Below, one piece after another: positions 17,652 through 25,486 of a stretch of 64,000 nucleotides of DNA (within the stretch, counting starts at the first letter, position 1; every line of letters begins with the position of its first letter). The stretch comes from DATAEE01 sp963725145 (lineage in GTDB: Bacteria; Acidobacteriota; Vicinamibacteria; Vicinamibacterales; 2-12-FULL-66-21), in contig CAVRXL010000013.1 of the NCBI GenBank assembly GCA_963725145.1, positions 992,001-1,056,000 of the forward strand, given 5' to 3'. The position numbers and the translations under genes are program-made. Under the pieces are notes generated by a model. That model was not told the DNA's origin and searched no databases. It saw only the letters and a program-made list of their open reading frames with translations.

Positions 17652-18575
17652 TTACTCCACCGTGGCCCAGGACGAATCGGGGTCGTACAGCGTCATCGCC
17701 CTGGCGGCGGCATCGGTTCCAGATCCGAGGTCCTTTTCGCGAACGCCGCCGTCCTGATTGACGATGAAGGTCATGACTCCGGTCACGTCGTACTGGGCAG
17801 GCCACGCGACGAGCGCGAACCCGCCGGACATGTCGCCGGCGGCCACATAGTTCCTGGCGCCGCCAGTCGCTGCGGCGCCCTGGCCGGTCAGGATCTTGAA
17901 GTAGTACCCGTGAAACGGCGAGGGCTGACGATCCGCGCTCGCCGTTCGGCCTTCCTCCGCCGCCTGGGCCACGAGATCTCCGAGCGGGCTGCGCTTCTGA
18001 CCCCGCACCGCCGGCCAATACAGGCCGTTTTGTTTTCCGCGATCGCTGCGGAACGTCGTCGCGTACAACCCCGAGCGCTTTCCATCGTGGCCGGAACGTG
18101 CGTAGAGCCTCTGCGCGGCGACGTAGGTCCGGCAGATCTGAATCACCGCGAGCTCGTTGCGCCCGATGCGCCGGGCGATCACTTCTTCTTTTCCGGCGGC
18201 GGTGTCGAAGCGCCAGTCGTTTCCATCTTTCACGAGCGGGACCGGGAACGGCCAGTCCTCGTTCCCGATGACGAGCACCTTGCCACCGGACCCCTTGTCC
18301 TCGAGCCGCCACTGCTCGGCGACCGCCGCCGTGAATACTGCGCGGTTCTTGCGCGCGGTCGCCGGATCCGACGACGCGACGAGCTCCTTGCCGTCGGCGC
18401 CGAAGATGGCTACGAGCTCGTCGACGTTGCCTGCCTTGGCCGTCTCGGTCAGCGCCCGCACCGCATCTTCCGGCGCGCGAAACGTGCGCTGCTGCGGCGT
18501 CGATCGGGAGCACGCAGCGCATGAAAGAGCAGCGGTCAGCGCGGACGCGATAGCCAACGCTGTCTTGCGAGTCAT
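17652..18575 (-). CDS. DUF2950 lipoprotein
   Basis: 307 residues with a lipobox (LSCAACS), so probably lipid-anchored in the envelope. The conserved DUF2950 features are present: FRAPEDAVRALTETAKAGNVDELVAIFG near the N-terminus, NDWRFDTAAGKEEVIARRIGRNEL in the middle, and GYYFKILTGQG with the terminal GLVAWPAQYDVTGVMTFIVN-like segment. Function unknown; family members often sit next to DUF3300 genes, as here, where the start overlaps the DUF3300 stop by four bases (ATGA). Confidence 0.88.
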   Translation of the reverse strand: MTRKTALAIASALTAALSCAACSRSTPQQRTFRAPEDAVRALTETAKAGNVDELVAIFGADGKELVASSDPATARKNRAVFTAAVAEQWRLEDKGSGGKVLVIGNEDWPFPVPLVKDGNDWRFDTAAGKEEVIARRIGRNELAVIQICRTYVAAQRLYARSGHDGKRSGLYATTFRSDRGKQNGLYWPAVRGQKRSPLGDLVAQAAEEGRTASADRQPSPFHGYYFKILTGQGAAATGGARNYVAAGDMSGGFALVAWPAQYDVTGVMTFIVNQDGGVREKDLGSGTDAAARAMTLYDPDSSWATVE

Positions 18576-19780
18576 CGGCGCCTGCCTCCTCCACCGCGCG
18601 AACCGCCGCCCCTGCTGCTCTGGCCGCGCGAGCTGGCGGTGCGTGTGGATTTCCCGCTCGAGTAGCCCGAGAACGCGTCGGAGCTCGTGCCGCTCCGTGC
18701 GGGAGTAGTCGCCTGTTTCCCGCTCTGGCTGTAGCCGCGTGATTCGGCGCTCGAGCGGCTCGCGCTGCTGGCCTGCGGCGACGCGGCTTGAGCGTCGGAG
18801 CGCCGCTGCTCGCGCTGCGCCTGCGTCTGCGGGTTCTCCTGCCGCGTCTGCTGGCGTTCAGTACGTTGTTCCTGCGCCGTACCCGCCCGCTCGCCACGCT
18901 CGTCCGCCACGTCTTCGCGCCGCTCGCTTCGGTCCTCGTTCAGATCCTCCCGGTGATCCTGCCAGTCCTCCCGGGCATCCTCGCGCGCGTCGTAGTAGTC
19001 GTCCCACGCGTCGTTGTACATGTAGCCGCCGCCGTAGAAGCCGTGAGGACCGTAGTAATAGTCGTTGTCGATCGCGGCGCCGATCGCGATCCCCGCCGTG
19101 AATCCGATGAGGCCGGCCGCAACCGCCTCGGCGCTATCGTCATCCTCCTGGATGACGACCGTCGTCGACGCCGGCTGCGTGTACACGACCTGCGGGTTGT
19201 ATTGCGGCACGTAGACAATCTGAGGGTTGGCAGGCTCGATGACGATCACCTGCTCGCCCGACGACGTGGTCCGGGTTTCGACCTCCTGTTGCGACGTCGT
19301 CTTCAGCGTCCCGACATTCTTGGCCTGCGCCCGCAACCGCTGGATGCTCGCGAAGACCGCCGTTCGATCCGCCGCGAACGCCTGGCCGATCCGGGTCGTC
19401 CAGTCCATCTGGCTCGCCATCGTCTCGACCACCTCTGGAAAGAGGACGAGCGCAACGAAGCTCGCCTCGAATCCGGCTTTCGTCGCGGCGTCCTGGAGGT
19501 CGGTACCCTTCGCGGTCTGGCTCGCCAGCCACTCGTTGAGGGCGGCGACCTTTCCGGGGTTCGCCGTGCAGAGCAGCATCTGCGTCAAGAGCGCGTCGGG
19601 ATACAGCGCGACGGGCGCGAGCAGCCGATCGAGCTCCTCCGGCTTCGGCGCCGGCTTCGAGGGCGTCGTTTTGGCGGCTTGCGACGCGAGCGCTTCAAGC
19701 GCCGCCGGTCCGTCCGGCAGCACCAGAGCCGCGCCGGCCCACGCAAGAGCCGCGCAGACGGCGATCGTGAGTCCCTTCAT
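18572..19780 (-). CDS. DUF3300 secreted protein with Arg-Gly tail
   Basis: 402 residues from the ATG at 19780 (a TTG at 19789 is also in frame). Signal peptide, then the DUF3300 core LDRLLAPVALYPDALLTQML with PGKVAALNEWLA and LVLFPEVVETMASQMDWTTRIGQAF, then VYVPQYNPQVVY. A transmembrane-like AAGLIGFTAGIAIGAAI stretch follows, then a highly charged Asp/Arg/Glu region and a low-complexity Ser/Gln/Arg tail ending in RGGGGRRR. The same style of Gly-Arg tail ends the secreted protein at 3499. Fourth-from-last position in the PPK2 operon, overlapping DUF2950. Role unknown. Confidence 0.85.
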   Translation of the reverse strand: MKGLTIAVCAALAWAGAALVLPDGPAALEALASQAAKTTPSKPAPKPEELDRLLAPVALYPDALLTQMLLCTANPGKVAALNEWLASQTAKGTDLQDAATKAGFEASFVALVLFPEVVETMASQMDWTTRIGQAFAADRTAVFASIQRLRAQAKNVGTLKTTSQQEVETRTTSSGEQVIVIEPANPQIVYVPQYNPQVVYTQPASTTVVIQEDDDSAEAVAAGLIGFTAGIAIGAAIDNDYYYGPHGFYGGGYMYNDAWDDYYDAREDAREDWQDHREDLNEDRSERREDVADERGERAGTAQEQRTERQQTRQENPQTQAQREQRRSDAQAASPQASSASRSSAESRGYSQSGKQATTPARSGTSSDAFSGYSSGKSTRTASSRGQSSRGGGSRGGGGRRR

Positions 19781-19793
19781 GACCTGCAAACCC

Positions 19794-20567
19794 TCAATAG
19801 CGCTCGCGCACGAAGCGCCGCCGCGCGATTGTCGCGTCGTCGTCGTACGCTCGCTTCGACGATCGTGCGGGGAGCTTGATCTTCTCCTGGCGGAGTTTCT
19901 TGTGCGGAATCCGCGAGAGCAGGTGCTCGATCGTATTCAGGCGCGCCGCCCGTTTGTCGTCGGAGCGGACGATGTGCCAGGGTGCGAAGCGCGTGTCGGT
20001 CTTCTTCAGCATGACATCGCGCGCACGTGAATAGTCGTACCAACGCTTTCGCGAGGGCAAATCCATCACGCTGAGCTTCCACTGTCTGAGCGGATCTTTG
20101 ATGCGGGCCTCGAAGCGGACCTTCTGCTCGTCGTTGCTCACTTCCAGCCAGAGCTTGATGAGGATCACGCCGCCGTCCACGAGGTACTTCTCGATCTGGG
20201 GACACAGCTCGAGGAAGCGTCGATGCTGCTCCTTCGAGCAGAAGCCCATCACGTACTCGACGCCGGCGCGGTTGTACCAGCTGCGATCGAAAATGACCAC
20301 TTCGCCCGCGGCCGGGAAGTGCTGGAGGTAGCGCTGGAAGTAGACCTGGCTCTTCTCGCGATCGGATGGCGCCGGCAGGGCGACGACCCTGAACACGCGC
20401 GGGCTGAGACGCTCGGTGATCGCGCGAATCGTCCCGCCCTTGCCCGCTCCGTCGCGCCCCTCGAGTACGACGACGACGCGCAGCCCCTTCTCCTTGACCC
20501 ATCGCTGGAGATGGCACAGCCGCACCTGCAGCTTGCCCAGCGCTTTCTCGTACTTCGCTCGCTTCAT
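19794..20567 (-). CDS. ppk2: Polyphosphate kinase 2 (PPK2)
   Basis: 257-residue cytosolic kinase that transfers phosphate between polyphosphate and nucleoside di- or monophosphates. Visible motifs: Walker A GRDGAGKGG (about 38-46), Walker B VIFDRSWYNRAGVE, and the lid region with RIKDPLRQWKLSVMD. The length fits single-domain class I/III enzymes, which mainly make ATP or GTP from ADP or GDP. Its start overlaps the upstream monooxygenase-like stop by four bases and it lies 13 bases ahead of DUF3300. In this operon, driven by a predicted sigma54 promoter, it would regenerate nucleotides from stored polyphosphate when respiration fails. Confidence 0.93.
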   Translation of the reverse strand: MKRAKYEKALGKLQVRLCHLQRWVKEKGLRVVVVLEGRDGAGKGGTIRAITERLSPRVFRVVALPAPSDREKSQVYFQRYLQHFPAAGEVVIFDRSWYNRAGVEYVMGFCSKEQHRRFLELCPQIEKYLVDGGVILIKLWLEVSNDEQKVRFEARIKDPLRQWKLSVMDLPSRKRWYDYSRARDVMLKKTDTRFAPWHIVRSDDKRAARLNTIEHLLSRIPHKKLRQEKIKLPARSSKRAYDDDATIARRRFVRERY

Positions 20568-20905
20568 CCGTGTCTACTCTCTATCGGGCCATCGCGGCGG
20601 GCTTCCTCCACGTAGTCGAGCCCGCGCGTCTCCTTGACGAAGTCGAACTGCACCTGGGCGTCCCGGGCGGACTCCACGACTGACAGGAGCGTTGTGAACC
20701 GGTCGGAGCGCACGCGCCGGCGCATGTCCGGTTCGGTCGCCCACTCCTCCACGTGACGCACCGTCGAGTCGGGATCGATCCAGGCGGAACATCCCAGGCA
20801 ACCGCGCTCCAGGCGCGTGCTCACCTCCAGGAACCGAAGCGCCTCGAGGAGATCCTGAGTCCCGCGCGCAGACGCTGCACTGAGCGCGACGGTCAGCCGC
20901 ACCAT
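20564..20905 (-). CDS. ABM-superfamily (quinol monooxygenase-like) small protein
   Basis: 113 residues with the dimeric alpha/beta-barrel pattern: an N-terminal strand (VRLTVALSAAS), a helix (TQDLLEALRFLEVSTRLERGC), a central GCSAWIDPDSTVRHVEEWATEPDMRRRVRSDRF stretch and a C-terminal strand VQFDFVKETRGLDYVEEAR. Members act as small monooxygenases or stress-related ligand binders; a catalytic role cannot be proven. It is the first gene of the PPK2 operon and its ATG lies about two bases from the predicted transcription start, so it may be translated from a leaderless message. Confidence 0.65.
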   Translation of the reverse strand: MVRLTVALSAASARGTQDLLEALRFLEVSTRLERGCLGCSAWIDPDSTVRHVEEWATEPDMRRRVRSDRFTTLLSVVESARDAQVQFDFVKETRGLDYVEEARRDGPIESRHG

Positions 20906-20917
20906 ACCGCGTGTCCA

Positions 20918-20933
20918 AGCACCAGCCGTTCCA
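20918..20933 (-). promoter_or_regulatory. Predicted sigma54 promoter of the PPK2 operon
   Basis: Minus strand reads TGGAACGGCTGGTGCT, a strong -24/-12 match. Predicted transcription start is near 20907, practically at the ATG at 20905. A degenerate enhancer element lies 98 bp upstream (21031-21065). Confidence 0.7.
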
Positions 20934-21004
20934 AGTGGACGAGTTCGGTCTCAGGTCGCCTTGCGGCCATCGAATGAACACCTTGGCGGTGATCCCACGA
21001 TCAC

Positions 21005-21034
21005 GGGGGGTCGCGTTGGCGCATCCGACCCCCC
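21005..21034. terminator. Perfect 9-bp inverted repeat, GC-rich
   Basis: GGGGGGTCG and CGACCCCCC are separated by 12 bases, about 55 bases downstream of the third activator's stop on the minus strand. It could end that transcript, but lacks a T-run and touches enhancer copy 6, so a protein-binding role is also possible. Confidence 0.45.
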
Positions 21035-21065
21035 GGTATCGCAGAGGGACCACGGCATGCCGGAG
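21031..21065. promoter_or_regulatory. Degenerate 35-bp enhancer element (copy 6)
   Basis: CCCCG-gtatcg-CAGAG, three bases, CCACG-GCATGC-CGGAG. It keeps the 16+3+16 layout but has five mismatches in the arms. It lies 98 bp upstream of the PPK2-operon sigma54 promoter. Less certain than the other copies. Confidence 0.45.
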
Positions 21066-21088
21066 TCTGAGAAGAAAGGAGCCGAGGC

Positions 21089-23041
21089 CTAGCGGTGGCC
21101 GGGGCGCCTGAGCCCGAGTTTTGCCATTCGCGTCTCGAGGGTCGTGGGCTTCATCCCGAGGCGCTCGGCCGCCCCGCCGGGGCCTCGAATCCTCCAGCCC
21201 GTGCCCTCGAGCACGCTCCGGATGTGCTCCCGCTCGACGTCGACGAGCTTCCCGCTGCGGCGGCTCGCTGCCGGCGTCGGCTGCGGGAGCGCGATGGTCA
21301 CCCGCGGGCCCGTCGCCCCGATCATCGCGCGCTCCACCACGTTGCGTAACTCCCGGATGTTCCCGGGCCACGTGTATTGCTGCAGGGCCACGAGGTTGTC
21401 TTTGTCGATGGAGTCCACGCGCTTGCCGAACGCCTTCGAGAATTCCTCCACGAACCGCCAGACGAGCAGCGGAATGTCCTCGACGCGCTCGCGCAAAGGC
21501 GGCACGTGAATGGGAAACACGCTCAGCCGGTAGTAGAGATCTTCCCGAAAGAGGCCCTCCGCGATCCGCTGCTCCAGGTTCCGGTGCGTGGCGGCGATGA
21601 TCCGGGTATCCACCGCAATCGGCCGCGGGCTGCCCAGCCGCTCGATCTGTCGTTCCTCGAGCACGCGCAGCAGCTTCACCTGCACGTCGGGGGGCAGATC
21701 GCCGATTTCATCGAGGAAGATCGTCGAGTGATCCGCCAGCTCGAAGCGACCGACCTGCCGCGCCAGCGCGCCTGTGAAAGCCCCCTTCTCGCGCCCGAAC
21801 AGCTCGCTCTCGATCAGCGTCGCCGGAATCGCCGCGCAGTTCACTCTGACCATCGCCCGGCCGTGACGTTCGCTCAGCTCGTGGATCTGCGTCGCAAAGA
21901 GCTCCTTCCCCGTTCCCGTCTCCCCCAGCAGCAGGACCGTCGAATCGGTCGCCGCGACCTGCTCGATCTGCTCCAGCACTTGCCGCACGGCGGTGCCCTG
22001 GCCCACGGCGCGGCTGGGTCCGAGACGTTCCCGCGCCTCCCTGCGCAGGTACACGTTCTCCGACTGTAATTGCTCCTTCAGACGCTGCGCCTCGGCCGTC
22101 GCGGCGCGCAGCGCCTCGTCACGTCGCTGCCGCGCCAGGAGCTGCGCGAACACGCCCGCGACGACCTTGAGCCGGTGCACGTCATCCGGCGGCCACGGTC
22201 GGTCCTCGCGTACGGCGTTGAAGCCCACGGCCCCGTCAACGCGCCCCTCCACGGACAGCGGTACAACCACCGCCGACCGGATGCCGAGCGCCGCGTAGCT
22301 GGCGCGATCGACGTCGCTCGGCACGTCGTCGCGCGTCGAAAAAGATACGACCTCACCCGCGCGGATCCGTCCGAGCGCCCAGGGCAACCGTTCCTTCGCA
22401 GGCATCGGCCCGTCAACAGGCGGCACGCAGGGGGCCACCCAGGCGACGCAGTCGAAGAGCTCGCCGTCTGGGCCTATCTTGTAGAAGCTGCCTCGGTCCA
22501 GATCGAGCTGCGCGCAGATGCGGCCGAGACCACTCCGGATCGCTTCGTCGATCCGGTCGGCGTCGAGATTGATGAACTGACCTGACAGCGCAGCGATGAA
22601 CCGCTCGAACTCGAGCTGTCCCTCGAGGGTGGCCCGGCGGACGCGTTCCAGCTGGTCGCGCTGGGAGGTGTCCACGACCGAAGCGAGCACGAAGAGGCTG
22701 TCCGCGAGCTGGACCGGCCTCAGCCCGATCTCCACCTGGATCTGAGAACCGTCCTTGCGGCGGCCGAAACGCTCACGGCCGGCTCCCATGTCCGGCGCCG
22801 AAGGGGCGGGCGTGAAACCTGCCGGGTGCGCGGCGTGAATCAGGTTCGAGGCCTCGGGCAGCACGAGATCGACGTTCTGTCCGACCAGCTCCGCACGCGT
22901 GTAGCCGAACTGTCGTTCCAGCTCGCGATTGACGAGCGCAATCGTGCCGTTGACGTCTGCGATCAGAACGCCGCTCGGCAACGCCTCGATTGCCAGCCGA
23001 GAGGTCTCCGCCAGATCGATGCTTCGACTTGCCACAGTCAA
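21089..23041 (-). CDS. PAS-GAF sigma54-dependent transcriptional activator (paralogue 3)
   Basis: About 650 residues. PAS (LPSGVLIADVNGTIALVNRELERQFGY), GAF (about 180-310), AAA+ with GETGTGKE, GAFTGA and IFLDEIGDLPPDVQ, and a Fis-type helix-turn-helix (GGAAERLGMKPTTLETRMAKLG). The start is TTG 23041 or GTG 23035. It begins 10 bases after the secreted-protein gene, so both are probably read from the sigma54 promoter at 23700-23715, which would make this activator positively autoregulated and divergent from the ATP synthase operon. Confidence 0.92.
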   Translation of the reverse strand: MTVASRSIDLAETSRLAIEALPSGVLIADVNGTIALVNRELERQFGYTRAELVGQNVDLVLPEASNLIHAAHPAGFTPAPSAPDMGAGRERFGRRKDGSQIQVEIGLRPVQLADSLFVLASVVDTSQRDQLERVRRATLEGQLEFERFIAALSGQFINLDADRIDEAIRSGLGRICAQLDLDRGSFYKIGPDGELFDCVAWVAPCVPPVDGPMPAKERLPWALGRIRAGEVVSFSTRDDVPSDVDRASYAALGIRSAVVVPLSVEGRVDGAVGFNAVREDRPWPPDDVHRLKVVAGVFAQLLARQRRDEALRAATAEAQRLKEQLQSENVYLRREARERLGPSRAVGQGTAVRQVLEQIEQVAATDSTVLLLGETGTGKELFATQIHELSERHGRAMVRVNCAAIPATLIESELFGREKGAFTGALARQVGRFELADHSTIFLDEIGDLPPDVQVKLLRVLEERQIERLGSPRPIAVDTRIIAATHRNLEQRIAEGLFREDLYYRLSVFPIHVPPLRERVEDIPLLVWRFVEEFSKAFGKRVDSIDKDNLVALQQYTWPGNIRELRNVVERAMIGATGPRVTIALPQPTPAASRRSGKLVDVEREHIRSVLEGTGWRIRGPGGAAERLGMKPTTLETRMAKLGLRRPGHR

Positions 23042-23051
23042 CTTTTGAGCC

Positions 23052-23630
23052 CTACTTCACCCTGCTGACGCCGGTCAGTCGGACGACCTCCGAGGCGTAA
23101 TCATCCACGACGAACACGCCTTCCCTGACGGTGACCTTCGCGGCGGGCGCCAGCGTGCCGGATCCTTTACCCTGGGCGTCGACCTCGATGTCGATGATCG
23201 CGAAGTCGTAGCCCTCCTTCGGCTTGGCGCCAGCCACGCCGGCGCCCAGAAACAGGATTGGCTTGTCGGTCACCATCGTGAGGAGCCGCCCTCTGTCGGT
23301 CGGCCGCTCGATGGTCAGGCGCGTAGGCGTCGGAGTCCCGTCGCCGAGCCGCACCGAGCCCGTCGGAGGAACTCCCACGAGCGCCTTGCGCAGTCCCGCG
23401 ACCCCGCCGGCCTTGAAGGCGGCGACGAGCTTGTCCGCTTCGGCCTGCGACATCTTCCGGTCGACGGTCAGCGTCACAGGCGCGCTGGCCGTCGCGGCCG
23501 CGGCGGTCTTGACCGCCGCAGTTGCCGTGAAGGTTTCGGCTGTCTGTGGCTGCGCTGTCGAAGCGGCTGCCATGAACACCGTGAAGGAAAGCACGCCGCG
23601 GATCGTCGCCTGTCCAATAGTCATGGCCAT
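23052..23630 (-). CDS. Exported protein of unknown function
   Basis: 192-residue exported protein. ATG 23630 follows GAGGAGTGAG; a second ATG at 23624 is also possible. The signal peptide ends near STAQPQ, followed by an Ala/Thr-rich linker and a compact domain (about 55-192) with the segments TLTVDRKMSQAEADKLVAAF, LRKALVGVPPTGSVRLG and EGYDFAIIDIEVD. Similar secreted proteins are known to me only as hypothetical. It shares a promoter region with the ATP synthase operon and probably an mRNA with activator 3, so it could be a sensor or envelope component of the same regulon. Confidence 0.75.
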   Translation of the reverse strand: MAMTIGQATIRGVLSFTVFMAAASTAQPQTAETFTATAAVKTAAAATASAPVTLTVDRKMSQAEADKLVAAFKAGGVAGLRKALVGVPPTGSVRLGDGTPTPTRLTIERPTDRGRLLTMVTDKPILFLGAGVAGAKPKEGYDFAIIDIEVDAQGKGSGTLAPAAKVTVREGVFVVDDYASEVVRLTGVSRVK

Positions 23631-23699
23631 CTCACTCCTCAGCAACGCAAGCGCTTGCCGCGCCGAAGCCGTAGGCGAAGGCGGGCGGGCGGAGCCGAT

Positions 23700-23715
23700 T
23701 GCAGCAGACGTACCA
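23700..23715 (-). promoter_or_regulatory. Predicted sigma54 promoter of the secreted protein/activator 3 operon
   Basis: Minus strand reads TGGTACGTCTGCTGCA. Predicted transcription start is near 23689, a 59-base leader. The enhancer at 23766-23800 is exactly 51 bp away, the same distance as to the divergent ATP synthase promoter. Confidence 0.72.
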
Positions 23716-23765
23716 AGGCAAGTGCGGTGAATCGGCCGGTCGTCATTCAAAAGGCGGCGGGCACC

Positions 23766-23800
23766 CTCCGGCATCGCGGAGAACGTCCGGAATACCGGAG
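23766..23800. promoter_or_regulatory. 35-bp tandem-palindrome enhancer element (copy 3)
   Basis: CTCCG-gcatcg-CGGAG, aac, gTCCG-GAATac-CGGAG; the best preserved copy together with the one at 55526. It sits exactly midway (51 bp gaps) between two divergent sigma54 promoters. Confidence 0.8.
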
Positions 23801-23850
23801 GCCGGATCGTCGATAGGGCCCGGGACCGGCCGTATCAATCGGCCAGCCCG

Positions 23851-23866
23851 TGGCACGCGCCGTGCT
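23851..23866 (+). promoter_or_regulatory. Predicted sigma54 promoter of the ATP synthase operon
   Basis: TGGCACGCGCCGTGCT matches the -24/-12 consensus at all key bases. Predicted transcription start is near 23877, about 13 bases before the atpB ATG, which has no Shine-Dalgarno sequence. Confidence 0.8.
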
Positions 23867-23889
23867 CCCGGCGAGCACACGGCACTCGC

Positions 23890-24741
23890 ATGAACATCCT
23901 CGACATCGTCTGCTTCGGCCTCGCCGAACCGGTCGGACACGGCTTGTCGCAGAAGGCGGTCGAGATCGGGCGTCCCTTCGGCTTTCCCATCACGAACTCC
24001 ATGGTCGTCACGTGGATCGTGGCCCTCGGGCTGATCCTCTTTGCTCAAATCGCGACGCGCAACATGACGCAGGTTCCGAAGGGCGCCCAGAACTTCCTGG
24101 AGTGGCTGGTCGAGAGCCTGTACGGCCTCCTGGAGAGCATCATCGGCAAGCACCTGGTCGAACGGACCTTCTGGTTCTTTGCGACCACCTTCATTTTCAT
24201 CCTCGCGGCGAACTGGATGGGCCTCATCCCGGGAGTTGGAACGATCGGGTGGGGACATCAGACGGCTCACGGGTTCGTCATCCAAGAGCCCCTCTTTCGA
24301 GGAGCGAACGCCGATCTCAACCTGACGCTGGCGATGGCGCTGGTGTTCTTCGTCTGGTGGATCGTCTGGGCCCTTCAGGAAACCGGCCCGCGCGGAATCG
24401 TCAAGGAGCTCTTTGCGCCGAAGGGAGAGACCACCGGGTTCTTGAAGGTCCTGATGGTCGTCGTGTTCTTCGCCGCCGGTTGCCTGGAGATCGTGTCGAT
24501 CCTGTTCCGCCCCGTCTCGCTGAGCTTTCGTCTCTACGGGAACATCTTCGCAGGAGAAAACATGCTCGAGGCCATGGCCACGATCGTGCCGGGTCTCGGG
24601 TGGTTGCTGCCGATACCGTTCTACTTCATGGAATTGCTGGTGGGTCTGGTGCAGGCGATGGTCTTCATGCTGCTGACCGCCGTCTTCACGCTGTTGATTT
24701 GTCAGCATCACGAGGAAGCCGGGGCCGCGGCCGCGCACTGA
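23890..24741 (+). CDS. atpB: ATP synthase F0 subunit a
   Basis: 283-residue stator subunit that forms the two proton half-channels against the c-ring. Membrane segments appear at about 40-60, 93-113, 148-172, 195-215, 232-270. The conserved region LSFRLYGNIFAGENMLEAM carries the essential arginine. First gene of an operon in the classical order a-c-b-delta-alpha-gamma-beta-epsilon; no atpI precedes it. The upstream region holds a sigma54 promoter and enhancer rather than an obvious sigma70 promoter. Confidence 0.97.
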   Translation: MNILDIVCFGLAEPVGHGLSQKAVEIGRPFGFPITNSMVVTWIVALGLILFAQIATRNMTQVPKGAQNFLEWLVESLYGLLESIIGKHLVERTFWFFATTFIFILAANWMGLIPGVGTIGWGHQTAHGFVIQEPLFRGANADLNLTLAMALVFFVWWIVWALQETGPRGIVKELFAPKGETTGFLKVLMVVVFFAAGCLEIVSILFRPVSLSFRLYGNIFAGENMLEAMATIVPGLGWLLPIPFYFMELLVGLVQAMVFMLLTAVFTLLICQHHEEAGAAAAH

Positions 24742-24766
24742 ACGCTGGACAGAAAGGACAACTCAG

Positions 24767-24958
24767 ATGATCGGAAGCATTCATGTCGGCCTCGCGGCTC
24801 TGGGCGCGGCCATCGGCGTCGGGTTGATCGGCCAGGGCGCGTCGATAGCGGTCGGACGCAATCCCGGCGCGTCCACCAAGATCATGGTCCAGTCCATTCT
24901 GGCCATCGCATTCGCCGAGGCGATCGTGTTCTACGCCCTGTTCCTCGTGCAGCAGTAG
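24767..24958 (+). CDS. atpE: ATP synthase F0 subunit c (short form)
   Basis: Only 63 residues, compared with 70-90 in most bacteria: two helices (about 4-30 and 36-60) joined by the polar loop GRNPGA. The proton-binding carboxylate is the Glu in IAFAEAIVFYAL. The residues that mark Na+-binding rings (a Gln thirteen positions before the loop Arg, and Ser/Thr after the Glu) are absent, so a proton-type ring is expected. Good ribosome site (AGAAAGGA) ahead of the ATG. Confidence 0.95.
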   Translation: MIGSIHVGLAALGAAIGVGLIGQGASIAVGRNPGASTKIMVQSILAIAFAEAIVFYALFLVQQ

Positions 24959-24967
24959 GCGGTCAAC

Positions 24968-25477
24968 ATGGGACAGATCGAACAGGTCGCCCGCACGTTC
25001 GGAGTCGACTGGCCTCATCTGGGTGCCCAGATCGTCAGCTTCGGGATCGTGTGCGGCGTCCTGTACCTCCTCGCGTACAAACCGATTCTTCGGATGCTCG
25101 AGGCGCGGCGGCAGCAGATCGCGAGCGGTCTGGCCAACGCCGAGAAGATCAAGGCGGAGCTGGTGCGCATCGAAGCCGAGCGTCAGACGGTGCTGATGAA
25201 GGCTGACGCCGAGGGAAAGCAGCTGATCGAGGAAGCGCGCGCCGCGGCCGCCCGAGTTCAGGCGCAGGAGACTCAGAAGGCGATCGCCGCCGCCGAACAG
25301 ATCATGGTCAGAGCGCGCGAAGCCACCGAGCGGGACCGCGCCCAGATGCTCACTGAGTTGAAGCGCGAGGTCGGCCGGCTCGTCGTCGAGACGACCGCGA
25401 CGGTCGCGGGCAAGGTCCTGACGCCGGAGGATCATCGTCGCCTCGCGGAGGAGACGGCCAGGCACCTGGCGTCGTAG
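24968..25477 (+). CDS. atpF: ATP synthase F0 subunit b
   Basis: 169-residue peripheral-stalk subunit. One N-terminal membrane helix (LGAQIVSFGIVCGVLYLLAYKPI) is followed by a long charged, Ala-rich helix (about 40-165) typical of the b dimer, ending with the delta-binding region. It lies 9 bases after atpE. Confidence 0.95.
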   Translation: MGQIEQVARTFGVDWPHLGAQIVSFGIVCGVLYLLAYKPILRMLEARRQQIASGLANAEKIKAELVRIEAERQTVLMKADAEGKQLIEEARAAAARVQAQETQKAIAAAEQIMVRAREATERDRAQMLTELKREVGRLVVETTATVAGKVLTPEDHRRLAEETARHLAS

Positions 25478-25486
25478 CTCATAGCG

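Noticed and set aside
24767..24958. Possible Na+-translocating ATP synthase
   Set aside because: Subunit c lacks the Gln and the Ser/Thr next to the acidic residue needed for Na+ binding.
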